Shown here piece by piece: positions 55,520 to 64,000 of a stretch of 64,000 nucleotides of DNA. Within the stretch, counting starts at the first letter, position 1, and each line of letters begins with the position of its first letter. The notes under the pieces are model-generated. The model had not been told where the DNA came from and did no database searches. It worked only from the letters and a program-made list of their open reading frames with translations. The translations under genes were made by a program, and so were the position numbers. Origin of the DNA: DATNPX01 sp036702975 (GTDB taxonomy: Bacteria > Cyanobacteriota > Vampirovibrionia > Obscuribacterales > Obscuribacteraceae); the NCBI GenBank assembly GCA_036702975.1, contig DATNPX010000059.1, positions 62,001 to 126,000 on the forward strand, written 5' to 3'.

Positions 55520-55986
55520 TGTCTTGACCCTCTTACCTCGTGCAGCATCACATCGCGCCGCACCTCCATGCAGCCCATGCACGCAACCACAAAAGACGGG
55601 GTCCTAGTGTCAGGCACGCGGTTACCGCGAGGGACGGATAGCGGAGCGCGCAGCGGGAGCATATGGTCACGGTGGCTTGACACTGGGGGCGATGTGGTCG
55701 GCTTGCCTGCCCGCATGGAAGTAAGGCGCGCACCACAATCTGGTGACAGGCCTAACGCCGTAAACAAGTCTGGAGCTAAACGGAAATACACGTAGAGCGA
55801 GAGAAACATCCAGTCTGGATTAACTGAATCATTCTCTGAATCCGCGGTCGAATCCACCGGAGGAAGCCACTGATGAATGCGGCTGCTTAAATGTTTGGAA
55901 CAAACCGGACGAAGCCGCCGATGCGCCTGGTGCGGAGAGAGGAATGGGAGACCGAACTCATGCACTAGATGAAACATGGAGAAAGC
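55520..55986 (-). other. Leader region of the element protein, no supported gene
   Basis: Minus-strand frames are open for up to 160 codons (55513-55995), but with overlapping equally long frames and no ribosome-binding site. The GC-rich stretch at about 55600-55730 is of the kind I associate with the upstream region of the preceding protein in integrative elements. I cannot assign a gene. Confidence 0.3.
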
Positions 55987-56742
55987 ATGACTCAAGTTAC
56001 TACAATCAACTTCGCTCCTCAGGTTTGTAGTAATAATCCATCCGCGAGACTTCTAGAAAAGATTCGCCGCGTTCTTGGGACAAAGATTTGCGAGTACCTA
56101 GAACAACCAGGCATCATCGAAATCATGTTGAACGCCGACGGAACTCTTTGGATAGAGCGTCTGACTGCAGGAATGGAGTGTGTCGGAACGATTCAACCGT
56201 CGCAAGCCGAATCAGTGATTTGCAGTGTTGCCGCCTATCACAAACAGATCGTGACGAGGGAAAATCCGATCTTCGAGGGTGAATTGCCGATCAATGGCGA
56301 ACGCTTTGAAGCTCTGATACCGCCCGTAGTTAGTTCGCCGGTGTTTACGATCAGATTGCGAGCGTCAAAAGTTTTCACACCAGGGGAGTATGTGACTGCC
56401 GGAATCATGACAGCGCAACAAAAGGAGGTGATCGAGAGCGCTGTCATCACCCGGCAAAACATTCTGGTTGTCGGAGGAACAGGATCTGGCAAGACAACAT
56501 TCACTAATGCAATCATCGATGCAATTGAGCGACTAACACCGGAACACCGACTCATTATTATCGAGGACACTGCCGAAATTCAATGCGCTGCGCAAAATGC
56601 CAATCTTCTGCAGGCGACTGATTCGGTGGACATGTTGCGTCTGCTAAAGGCAACTATGAGATTGAGACCAGATCGAATTCTTGTCGGCGAAGTAAGAGGT
56701 CCTGAGGCTATTAGCGCTCTTGTGCGGATCTCTTTATCCTGA
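55987..56742 (+). pseudogene. trbB: Truncated conjugal transfer ATPase TrbB
   Basis: ATG at 55987 has GGAG five bases upstream. The 251 codons match the secretion ATPase TrbB (VirB11 family) of conjugative type IV systems: the N-terminal domain (EIMLNADGTLWIERL, GERFEALIPPVVSSPVFTIR), Walker A GGTGSGKTT, the Asp-box RLIIIEDTAEIQ and MRLRPDRILVGEVRGPEA. At that point homology stops: the usual LxLLKAWNTGHPGG and His-box are replaced by ISALVRISLS and a stop. About 80 residues are missing, so the ATPase cannot work. No other trb or tra gene is nearby, so it is a relic. Confidence 0.8.
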
Positions 56743-56783
56743 ACTACGGCCCCTTCGTAATGGCGTGCCGGCTTGGAAGGACA

Positions 56784-57299
56784 TCATGTGATTTCTGAGA
56801 CCGATCCGAACTCTTCTGGATGGCATTGTACAAAGTCGAACAGTAGGTCGTCCAATTCGTCAGGACACTGATAGAATGAGTTATCCAAATCATTCAATTG
56901 GTGCATCACATCTGCACTGAACTGCCGGGTCGCCTTCCTAACTTGGAGTAGACTCCGATACTTTTCTTCCAAATGGGCGTTGGCCACTGCGCGGATGTCC
57001 TCATAATCCTTCGGCAATCCGTCTGGAAAAGCGACATTGATCGCTTGTTGCGTCACTTCTGCGGTTTTGTGAGCGCCAATAATTTGCAGAGCCTCTACTG
57101 CAAAATAGGCTGTCTCTGCCGAGCTGTTGGCAAAATACTGCCAGAAGCCACCATTGCCAACCTCGCTCATCAATGTCCATAGTGCCGAGAATACCTTTTG
57201 AGGCATCGGTTGTTTTTCGAAATCAACCTTGCCAAATTGACTCTTGGTTGATTCGCTCAGTTTAATTAGAAGTAGTCCTTTCCGCTGAGTTGAATTCAT
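56784..57299 (-). CDS. DUF4375 family protein
   Basis: The 171-residue helical protein has the DUF4375 core: SALWTLMSEVGNGGFWQYFANSS, then AVEALQIIGAHKTAEVTQQAI. The domain is common in many bacteria, usually in single genes, and its role is not known; some members resemble DNA mimic proteins. The start at 57299 begins MNSTQRKGLLLIK and has weak upstream signals. It is the first ordinary gene after the element debris. Confidence 0.7.
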   Translation of the reverse strand: MNSTQRKGLLLIKLSESTKSQFGKVDFEKQPMPQKVFSALWTLMSEVGNGGFWQYFANSSAETAYFAVEALQIIGAHKTAEVTQQAINVAFPDGLPKDYEDIRAVANAHLEEKYRSLLQVRKATRQFSADVMHQLNDLDNSFYQCPDELDDLLFDFVQCHPEEFGSVSEIT

Positions 57300-57628
57300 C
57301 TCTCTCCCTTGCTGGTACAGTTTGATGATTTGGCACGTCTTTGAAATCTGACCGGATCATACCCATGAGCGCTGCCAACTGATCGCAGTGTCGAGAAAAA
57401 GGCGACGCTCCCTTGCTGTTAGATTGATGCCCGAGCTCCCTAAAGGAAATTGGCCGGATGGTCCTTGACGCTTCAGAGCAAAAAGAGCGAGCGAGCGCCG
57501 AAGGAACCATAGAAAAATACCCAAGGCATAAAATAAAGGGGAGGGGACCCGCGAGTCTGCTCAGGATCTTTAACATCTCCGCAGCACAAGACTCCAGAGC
57601 CAGGTGCGTTGTCGCCAACTTCGCAGCG
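57300..57628. other. Intergenic stretch with no supported gene
   Basis: Open frames exist on both strands, but none has family resemblance or a ribosome-binding site. Given the damaged hydrolase next to it, it may be decayed sequence. Confidence 0.3.
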
Positions 57629-58555
57629 CTATGGACCGATGCCATCATGTATGAATTCACGCGCAACTTGATAAAAGACAGGCAGGCCAATAAGGAAAAT
57701 ATGGCTCGCCGTCGCGACGATATGAGCAAGCCACCGAGTCATGCTTTCAACGACTGGCTTTATCTCATCAGACCAGACCTCATATCCAGCGTAATTTGGA
57801 TGCAGATAATCCGGCAAAAGATCTTGCCTTGCATTTCCTTTCGCATCTTTGAATTTATCTCCGATATCTAGAAATCTTATCGTATTGCCGTTTGCCAAAC
57901 GGCTGATCTCCGAATTCACCTGCTTAATTTTCGCCATGTCGGCGATTTTCGCAGGGTCGTCGGGAGCGCATGGCAGCAATCCCATAATTAGAATCTTTGT
58001 GCGAGGCTCGCTAAGTCTCATCGTTTGACTATATTAGCCACATCTTGAGCGATCTCGTCAGCGCTTTTGGACGTCGGAATGTCATTGGAACCAATCATCA
58101 TAACCAGCGCTTTCGGGTTTCCACCTAGCTCGCCGTCATTGATGCGCTTGAACAATCCAATATTGGTATCACCTGCGATGCCAAAGTTTGCTATCTTCAA
58201 AGACGGAAAGTTTTTTTGAAAAGCATCCGAAGTTTACAGGAGCGCCGTTGCCCATGTATTCAGTGATTGAGTCGCCAAAGAACTGCAGCGTAGACTCTGT
58301 TTTGCTCGCCTTGTTTTTGAGAGCAGAATGTTTCACAACCCAATCGCCCACTGTCGAAGGGATAGGCTCAGCCGGGGCTAATGCATGAATTTCCGACAGA
58401 CGAACGTCTCGCATGGTTCGCAAGGCATCAGGATGCGAGAGGTCAACTAGTGGCAACGGAACTTCAGCAGATTTTGCGTTACGTGATTTAGGCCGTTCCG
58501 GAAAAAATTTGTCGGATGGCTTATGCTGATCCAAATGCCGCTCCCACACAATCAC
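57629..58555 (-). pseudogene. SGNH/GDSL hydrolase broken by two frameshifts
   Basis: Three successive frames spell one SGNH hydrolase. The first (from a GTG at 58555) has FFGDSITEY, with the catalytic Ser. The second (58200-58018) has KIANFGIAGDT and MIGSNDI, the Gly and Asn oxyanion blocks. The third (58021-57629) has TKILIMGLLP and DYLHPNYAGYEVW, the catalytic Asp/His block. The frames join at about 58225 (the peptide would read DAFQKNFPSLKIANFG) and at 58020 (NIVKR to MRLSEP). Every catalytic residue survives, so the damage is either recent or a sequencing artefact. A repaired product would be about 300 residues with an unclear leader. Confidence 0.6.
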
Positions 58556-58740
58556 AGGACAATCCGAGCGATGCCCCCTATTTTAAAGTGCAAAATGCAC
58601 GGGAGACAACAGGTAATTCTCATTGACCCAATTGGCTCAGTCTTCAACGTGCCTACCCTCGAAAATTCGAGCGTTCCCACTGCCGGCGTCAGAACATCAA
58701 CAGCTTTCAATCATCAACCTCGAACCAAAGCGTCGAAAGC

Positions 58741-61008
58741 TCAGGCTGGCAATTCAAACCAAAATGTAGATCCACGCCCAACTTCGGTCTCAAGACCAAT
58801 CGTGCCACCATGTTTTTCCACAATTGCTTTGCTAATCGACAGCCCAAGCCCCGAGCCTCCTTTCGCCCGACTATCAGACTGATCGATCTGTTGAAACATG
58901 CCGAACAACTTATGCCGATCCTCGTCTTTGATTCCAGGTCCTTCATCGGTGACAGAGAATCTGACCATACCTTTTTCCGGAACATCGACCACACGCACCT
59001 TCGCCGTAGTTTCTGGTCCTGAAAATTTTATTGCATTGGAAAGCAAGTTGTTCAATACCTGCAGAAGCCTGTCCCTGTCGGCCTGGATCTTGAGTTTTGC
59101 CGTGACCGAGCTTTCCAGAGCGACATTGGCTTCTGTCGCCATTCCCATTATTCCTTCCAGAGATTGTGCAACAAGTTCATCAAGGTCGATAGACACTTTT
59201 TTCAGCGTGAAGTTACCTGTTTCGATCTTCTTGATGTCCAAAATATCATTGATCAAACGGATCAATCTGTCTGACTCAACTCGCCCAATCTCAACTAACG
59301 CCCTTGCTTTGGGCGTGATCTCACCGGCGATGCCCCCTTCTAACAGACCGAGGGAGCCGCGAATTGACGTTAGCGGCGTCCGCAGCTCATGAGAGACAGT
59401 CGAGTAAAATTCACTGACACGTTTTTCCGCTTCTTTGCGGTCGGTGATGTCGACGACTGCGCCACAAAGACCGGTAACTTGTCCGCGCTCATCGGCGATT
59501 GAGCCTAATCGCGCCCAGAGCCATCGAATGCCCTTCTCGGGATGGATGATCCTGAACTCTATTTGGCTGTCTTCATTCGTTTGGCGCTGATGTCTAAGCC
59601 GACTGGCGACGTTCTCACGATCATCAGGATGCACCGTTTGGAAAAACTGTTTTGGTTCCTCGAAAAGGCTAGAGAGGCTGCGCCCAAATATCTTTTCATA
59701 GCCCGGGCTAACATAGACCGGAACAGCACCCTGGGCATCGGTAATCCAGAATATCTCCTGAATGTTGTCGGCCATCTGGCGAAAACGCCCTTCGCTCTCG
59801 GAGAGCTGTTTTCTCATCTTGGCTCGAGTCAAAGACAAACCTATCTGAACGCCGCATGAAGACACAACCTCAAGCAAGTCGGGGCTGACACTCTTTTTCT
59901 TGTTGTCAAACAGCTCGATCACGGCTAGCTCGGCTGAGTTCATTGGGACGATAAACCCGAGTCCAGTGTGGAGTCCTTCTTTGGCGGCAGCGAGAGCACG
60001 AGAGGAATCGTTTTCGCGTGTCATATCTGAGACCCAGATCGGTGCGCGCTTTTGCCAGACCTTGCCAGCCAGGTCTTCTCCTTGTGCTAGCCTAATCTTC
60101 CTTGTTGCTGCTTCAAATTCTGGAGTTGGATGCGAAGACTTAGACCAGAACTCCGTACATTGCAGCTTGGCAGTTGCAGTGTCCAAAATCCAAAAGGCAC
60201 CAGCAGTAAGACCAAGATTTTCGCACATTGCCACCAAAATTCTCTGCATTTTATCAGGCGCATCTTCAGTCTCGCTGAATATCTTGTTGCAGGCATATTG
60301 CAAAAGCAATCTGTGTTGAGACTGTAAGATGCCATCCAGAGCGCGGTTAATGAGATAAGCTGCACCCAAGACAAATAAAATACGGCAGAACGACAGTACA
60401 ACAACACGAGTGACATCTTGCTTTGTCTGCTGTTCGACTGCAGTCATATACTGGAGGAAGAGATTCTCTTCTTCTTCTTTCAGTTCCAGCAGCCCGCGCT
60501 TGATGCGTTCCATGCTGCGACGACCGCCATTGCCGATAATTACCTTTGCCGCAGCATTGATGCCATTGCGTTTGCCCAACTCGAGTGCCTGGTCCAATTC
60601 AGCAAGCTTGGCACGAATGAGCGGCTCCACCTTAGATAACCGCTGTTGTTGAACCGGATTGCCGCGAACCACAGCCTTCACGCTATCCAGCCGATCGGGG
60701 ATCTGTTTGATCTTGTCAGAGTATGCCGACAAGTCCGCCTCCTGGCCTGTAAGAATATAACCACGCTCATCGTCTTCCGCTTCTTGTATAGCGTGTTCAA
60801 GCATCTCAATCTGACGTATCACTTTGTGTGACTGAGCTATCAGTCCATGGGGTTGCGCGGCTCGTAACACCTGCTCGTAGCTACTTAGACCCATGACGAC
60901 AATCACACAGACTACAGTTGCCACAGCGGCCGTTGTTACACGCCGGCAGTTTTTCATAATCCGCTCACGAAAAGCGAGATCGGCCACTGTGTCCTCTCCT
61001 GCAACCAT
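58741..61008 (-). CDS. Membrane sensor histidine kinase (CHASE3-like, GAF, PAS)
   Basis: The 755-residue protein starts with a membrane helix (about 22-45). An extracytoplasmic helical CHASE3-like domain follows (HAIQEAEDDERGYILTGQE is its signature), then a second helix (about 205-222), a GAF domain (about 245-395) and a PAS/PAC unit (about 400-525, with WITDAQGAVPVYVSPGYEKIFG). HisKA has EFYSTVSHELRTPLTSIRG (His near residue 540). The ATPase has NNLLSNAIKFS, DEGPGIKDED and GGSGLGLSISKAIV. All kinase motifs are intact. No response regulator lies beside it, so its partner is elsewhere. Confidence 0.88.
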   Translation of the reverse strand: MVAGEDTVADLAFRERIMKNCRRVTTAAVATVVCVIVVMGLSSYEQVLRAAQPHGLIAQSHKVIRQIEMLEHAIQEAEDDERGYILTGQEADLSAYSDKIKQIPDRLDSVKAVVRGNPVQQQRLSKVEPLIRAKLAELDQALELGKRNGINAAAKVIIGNGGRRSMERIKRGLLELKEEEENLFLQYMTAVEQQTKQDVTRVVVLSFCRILFVLGAAYLINRALDGILQSQHRLLLQYACNKIFSETEDAPDKMQRILVAMCENLGLTAGAFWILDTATAKLQCTEFWSKSSHPTPEFEAATRKIRLAQGEDLAGKVWQKRAPIWVSDMTRENDSSRALAAAKEGLHTGLGFIVPMNSAELAVIELFDNKKKSVSPDLLEVVSSCGVQIGLSLTRAKMRKQLSESEGRFRQMADNIQEIFWITDAQGAVPVYVSPGYEKIFGRSLSSLFEEPKQFFQTVHPDDRENVASRLRHQRQTNEDSQIEFRIIHPEKGIRWLWARLGSIADERGQVTGLCGAVVDITDRKEAEKRVSEFYSTVSHELRTPLTSIRGSLGLLEGGIAGEITPKARALVEIGRVESDRLIRLINDILDIKKIETGNFTLKKVSIDLDELVAQSLEGIMGMATEANVALESSVTAKLKIQADRDRLLQVLNNLLSNAIKFSGPETTAKVRVVDVPEKGMVRFSVTDEGPGIKDEDRHKLFGMFQQIDQSDSRAKGGSGLGLSISKAIVEKHGGTIGLETEVGRGSTFWFELPA

Positions 61009-61350
61009 ATCTTTTCCGCAACCTGACCGCTCACCTGCTTAACAATCGGTTTTGCGCCGAAAGTGGTAGATCTGAAACTGCGAGAGTGAGAGATTTCTTG
61101 CGTCAGATCCACATTAAACAGTTTCCCGAATTTTGACTATTCCAAGCGCATGAAGTACAGAAGAAGACCGGCGCCTTTCCGGCGGATGAACTAGTTCAGT
61201 TTGGTTGGCAGCTCTAAAATGTCTTTTTTGAAAGAGTTTGAATGCAGTGACAGTCTTATAAGTCGGAGGAGACTGACACTTATTTCAATGTTTTTCAAAT
61301 AGTCGATGACCACGGTTCACAAGGCTGTGTAGATAACTGCTACACTCGCT
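61009..61350. other. Intergenic stretch, no supported gene
   Basis: It lies between the stop of fic and the start of the sensor kinase on the same strand, and probably holds the kinase promoter. No hairpin with a T run or ORF with a ribosome-binding site is clear to me. Confidence 0.3.
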
Positions 61351-62526
61351 CTATCTCCGAAACGGCTCAGTACCGCGCTCCAGAATTTTGAGATAGGCAC
61401 CATATGCAAATATACGTCCTCGCTGCTTCCCTGTTATTTCTCTGACAATTCCAATACTTTCAAGATTCTGAAGTGCCGCGGTGACTGTCGGAGTTGTGAG
61501 GTTCAAAGCTTTCACCATTTCTGGTATCACGGCTAGCGGCTTCTTCTCGAGATATTGGTGTGTCTGCAACGCAGAACCGGCTCCGCGTCCAATTTCTGCG
61601 ATCTTTAAGCGATCGGTCTGAATCAACCCGAGAATCTCGCGCGCAGCTTCAGTTGCCTGCAGGGCAATTTCGTGGAGACCTACAAGAAAAAACTTTAACC
61701 AGCTCTCCCAGTCTCCGGTCTGGCGAACATGTTGAAGTTGCGCATAGTACTCCTCGCGATGAGTTTTGAAGTAGAGGCTTAGATAGAGAATTGGTTCTGA
61801 CAGAACTCCTTCAGTACAAAGCAAAAGAGTGATCAACAATCTTCCCAATCTTCCATTGCCGTCAAGAAACGGATGAACAGTCTCGAATTGATGATGTACA
61901 AGTCCCGCTCTAATCAACCGTGGTAGTTTGTCGTCCTTGGCGTGGAGATACTTTTCCAAATCGCTCATGCAGCCAACAACGCGGTCTGGCGGTGGTGGCA
62001 CATATGTCGCATTGCCTGGTCTTGTTCCGCCAACCCAGTTTTGGGTACGCCTGAACTCTCCAGGCGCCTTTGTCCCTCCGCGCGCACCAGTCATCAAAAC
62101 CTCATGGATTTCCTTGATTAATCGCATCGACATTGGAAATCCGTCTCTGAGCCGCTTAAGACCGTGGTTCATAGCGGCAACATAGTTGGATACTTCCTGA
62201 ACATCATCCAAGGGAACACCAGGAGCCTCTGCGCTTTCGTAGAGGAGAAGGTCGAACAAAGAAGACTGCGTTCCTTCGATTTGCGAGGAAAGAACAGCTT
62301 CTTTACGCACGTACATATAGAGGAAAAGCTGGGTATCCGGTAGCGCCGTCGCCAGTCCGTCCAGCCGCCCCAGAGACTGGCTGGCTTTTTCGACCAGACT
62401 CTGCAGATCATCCATTCGCAGCCCAGGGGGCGGCAGCGCACGCGGAACTAGCGCCCAATAGGGTTCATCGCTGCCCGCAGCGCAGCGAATTTTCTCTCCA
62501 AGCCTTTCCTTCGGATCAAAGTCCAT
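61351..62526 (-). CDS. Fic-family AMP-transferase (class II) with C-terminal winged helix
   Basis: The 391-residue protein has the catalytic HPFLDGNGRLGR (218-229), an N-terminal Fic_N domain and the inhibitory motif SSQIEG (80-85, pattern S/T-xxx-E-G) that marks class II self-inhibited Fic enzymes. Residues 295-390 form a helix-turn-helix (HQYLEKKPLAVIPEMVKALNLTTPTVTAALQNLESIGIVREITGKQRGR). They can transfer AMP from ATP to a protein hydroxyl. With its own DNA-binding end and a palindrome array at its start codon it is likely to control its own expression. It is monocistronic on this strand. Confidence 0.88.
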   Translation of the reverse strand: MDFDPKERLGEKIRCAAGSDEPYWALVPRALPPPGLRMDDLQSLVEKASQSLGRLDGLATALPDTQLFLYMYVRKEAVLSSQIEGTQSSLFDLLLYESAEAPGVPLDDVQEVSNYVAAMNHGLKRLRDGFPMSMRLIKEIHEVLMTGARGGTKAPGEFRRTQNWVGGTRPGNATYVPPPPDRVVGCMSDLEKYLHAKDDKLPRLIRAGLVHHQFETVHPFLDGNGRLGRLLITLLLCTEGVLSEPILYLSLYFKTHREEYYAQLQHVRQTGDWESWLKFFLVGLHEIALQATEAAREILGLIQTDRLKIAEIGRGAGSALQTHQYLEKKPLAVIPEMVKALNLTTPTVTAALQNLESIGIVREITGKQRGRIFAYGAYLKILERGTEPFRR

Positions 62527-62528
62527 GC

Positions 62529-62598
62529 TTATTAAAGGACCCTTTAATAACGAAAATCCTTATTAAAGGATACCGCACTTTCCTTTAATAAGGATTTT
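62529..62598. promoter_or_regulatory. Palindromic operator array at the fic start codon
   Basis: The ten-base unit TTATTAAAGG occurs four times in alternating orientation: 62529-62538 and 62560-62569 forward, 62541-62550 and 62582-62591 reverse. The first two form a palindrome with a two-base centre that begins two bases from the fic ATG. The second pair are the core of a perfect 18-bp inverted repeat (AAAATCCTTATTAAAGGA at 62553-62570, its complement at 62581-62598) with a ten-base gap. This is what binding of a dimeric winged-helix protein would require, probably the Fic protein itself. Confidence 0.7.
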
Positions 62599-62660
62599 TG
62601 AATGACGATAAAACCAGGCGGAAGGGTATGCCATCGGCCTTACTTTGCCTGACAGTTATC

Positions 62661-63242
62661 TCATGGGACGCACTTCGTCTGATGCAGCTGACTGACGTAC
62701 TCCTCATAATGCGAATCTTCAGGATTTTGAAATCCATATTTGCCCGTGGACGTACCTGTCAAATAGTTGATCAAGCGGCCGGTTGCATCGAATTGTGCCT
62801 CGTAGACACTCTTGTCGATTGGCTTGGGAATCTCAAGTTTGGTCTCAACGACAGTTTGCTTCGCGACGAAAGGATCGTTCCCGTTCCAGCCAAAGTCAAT
62901 TTTTGTAAGCTGCAGCGTTTCTCCGTCGAGCATACCGTGGTCGTAATAGGCCACTCGCTTGCCGTCCTTGTATTTGTCGCCGTTTATGCGCGAGATCATG
63001 TTTGGATCATGCGGATCTGCACCGTGAGGAACCATGGCGTACATGTCTTCGGTTTTGGGACTGAATAGATAGTACGTATCAGTCTCCTGATTATTGCCAG
63101 AGGTGCCGGTTACCTTCCTAGTTCTAGTGTCACGGTCATCTAGATAAGTTAGCCACTCTGTCATCAGAGGCGGTGGTACCTGCGTTGGCTTCGGGCAAGC
63201 CTTCACTTCGTCTGAAGGCGCGACAGACTCATTCTTCGCCAT
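62661..63242 (-). CDS. Hypothetical protein, about 190 aa
   Basis: The start at 63242 (MAKNESVAPSDEV) has GGAG seven bases upstream; the ORF begins 45 bases earlier without one. No signal peptide, membrane helix or known motif is visible. The middle part is Tyr/Asp-rich (DTYYLFSPKTEDMYAMVPHGADPHD), and a beta-rich pattern with KIDFGWNGNDPF follows. The family is not recognised. It diverges from the partial gene at the right edge. Confidence 0.5.
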   Translation of the reverse strand: MAKNESVAPSDEVKACPKPTQVPPPLMTEWLTYLDDRDTRTRKVTGTSGNNQETDTYYLFSPKTEDMYAMVPHGADPHDPNMISRINGDKYKDGKRVAYYDHGMLDGETLQLTKIDFGWNGNDPFVAKQTVVETKLEIPKPIDKSVYEAQFDATGRLINYLTGTSTGKYGFQNPEDSHYEEYVSQLHQTKCVP

Positions 63243-63519
63243 GAACTTGCTCCGGGCAACTCTTAGAGGAGGATACGGGAAAGCCATTCCGTGAGCAATA
63301 CCTATATCGCCGAAGGTGTTGCGATGTCTGCGTACTTACCCCACCATGAGTGCTGTCACGAAAATAATATGTAGCAAAGGTTTTCGGAGCATCATCCATC
63401 AGTCGACATCTGTTGCACCACGTCAGGGATAGATACTTTGCCAAAAACGCGTGCATAAAAACAAAGTATCGAGGGAAGGATCTCCCTAGTCCGTCTTGAT
63501 CATTTTTTGAGGAAAGACA

Positions 63520-64000
63520 ATGGAGCCGCCCATAGTTTATCTGGCGCAGGGAAGGCTGTTCTACAGAAACAATGGCACCGCCGAGCTCATTGAAAGCCAA
63601 TACGGGCAGGACGTAATGAAACGCGCTCTTGAACGTCAGGCCAAAAATGAGTGGAAGACTGCCGGCGGCAGCAGCGCCGCCCTCTATAGCCGTGGAAGCC
63701 TATGGGGAGCAGACAACGGCGCTAGCACCGTGGTCAAAATTAGCTCCGTAGTTCGGGGTCAATCAGAAAACGAACTTCTATACGTCGTAGCTACCGACTC
63801 TGTCGGCGGACTCTTCAAATACGACGTCCAATCCAAAAAGGAGACACGGATATTTCACAAGGAAAAGCTCTGGCTTTCAGATCTCTCCAGGCAGCCAGGC
63901 GGTGAAATGATCGCCTGTGGCAAGCGCATGCCGAACGCCACCTCACGGTTGGCGGTAATTAGAGGTCAGGACGTTAGCGAAGTCACCGAGGGAGACTCGG
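63520..64000 (+). CDS. Start of a beta-propeller-like protein, cut by the window edge
   Basis: ATG at 63520 has GAGGAAA eight bases upstream. The frame stays open for 160 codons to the window end. The peptide begins MEPPIVYLAQGRLFYRNNG, and later carries LLYVVATDSVGGLFKYDVQS and LSDLSRQPGGEMIACGKR, which resemble TolB or WD-like blade strands. No signal peptide is visible. I cannot assign a family from the part present. Confidence 0.55.
   Translation, partial: MEPPIVYLAQGRLFYRNNGTAELIESQYGQDVMKRALERQAKNEWKTAGGSSAALYSRGSLWGADNGASTVVKISSVVRGQSENELLYVVATDSVGGLFKYDVQSKKETRIFHKEKLWLSDLSRQPGGEMIACGKRMPNATSRLAVIRGQDVSEVTEGDS

Noticed and set aside
55513..55995. 160-codon minus-strand ORF upstream of the element protein
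   Set aside because: Several overlapping frames are equally open in a GC-rich segment, there is no ribosome-binding site, and no domain is visible.
57262..57729. 155-codon minus-strand ORF overlapping the hydrolase end
   Set aside because: No ribosome-binding site, no family resemblance, and it runs into both flanking genes in other frames.
1..64000. CRISPR arrays, insertion-sequence transposases, integrase genes
   Set aside because: No spaced direct repeats of CRISPR type, and no DDE or tyrosine/serine recombinase motifs were seen in any frame.

Overview
The window looks like a chromosomal segment of a free-living bacterium with a two-membrane or Gram-negative-like envelope. It has a lipobox lipoprotein, several Sec-signal secreted TPR proteins, a Ser/Thr kinase and large multi-sensor histidine kinases. 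Codon use is moderate in GC. The mix (secreted TPR proteins, RDD-TPR fusions, MshEN-repeat kinase, STPK-LRR, Zn-ribbon proteins) reminds me of Obscuribacterales-type Melainabacteria/Vampirovibrionia. That placement is inference from memory; no ribosomal marker is present to settle it.

Layout. 0-12.4 kb is ordinary chromosome: the 3' end of a GT20 trehalose-phosphate synthase gene, a DUF2157/GDYXXLXY membrane pair, a putrescine aminotransferase with an upstream FAD oxidoreductase, a stress protein, a YheT-like hydrolase, and several very small membrane proteins. 12.6-12.8 kb holds tRNA-Arg(TCT) and tRNA-Lys(CTT). 13-29 kb holds a flavin monooxygenase, a MshEN-repeat histidine-kinase-like protein whose phosphoacceptor His is Asn, a SWIM-SNF2 helicase, a secreted matrixin-like protease, an STPK-LRR gene broken by a homopolymer frameshift, a secreted TPR protein and an MFS exporter. 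29-39 kb holds a VOC protein, a 1021-residue polytopic membrane protein, two tandem RDD-TPR fusion paralogues and a queuosine-precursor transporter.

39.1-57 kb is an accessory island. It starts after an intact tRNA-Leu(TAG) and a stranded 3' half of a tRNA-Val(TAC). It carries hsdM-hsdS-hsdR (type I restriction-modification), then qatA-qatB-qatC-qatD (Qat anti-phage system) in one tightly packed run. Facing that run on the other strand is hamA-hamB (Hachiman). The island ends in mobile-element debris: a small Zn-finger protein of a type I associate with integrative elements and a TrbB conjugation ATPase truncated after its Walker B region. The simplest reading is a decayed integrative conjugative element whose surviving cargo is three stacked defence systems.

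57-64 kb returns to chromosome-like content: a DUF4375 protein, a frameshifted SGNH hydrolase, a CHASE3-like/GAF/PAS hybrid sensor kinase, a class II Fic protein with a C-terminal winged helix and a striking array of palindromes at its own start codon, a hypothetical protein, and the start of a gene that runs off the right edge.

All three defence systems are of described types. The least explained items are the Asn-for-His kinase, the four-half-site palindrome array at fic, the joint RM-Qat transcription unit and the RDD-TPR pair.
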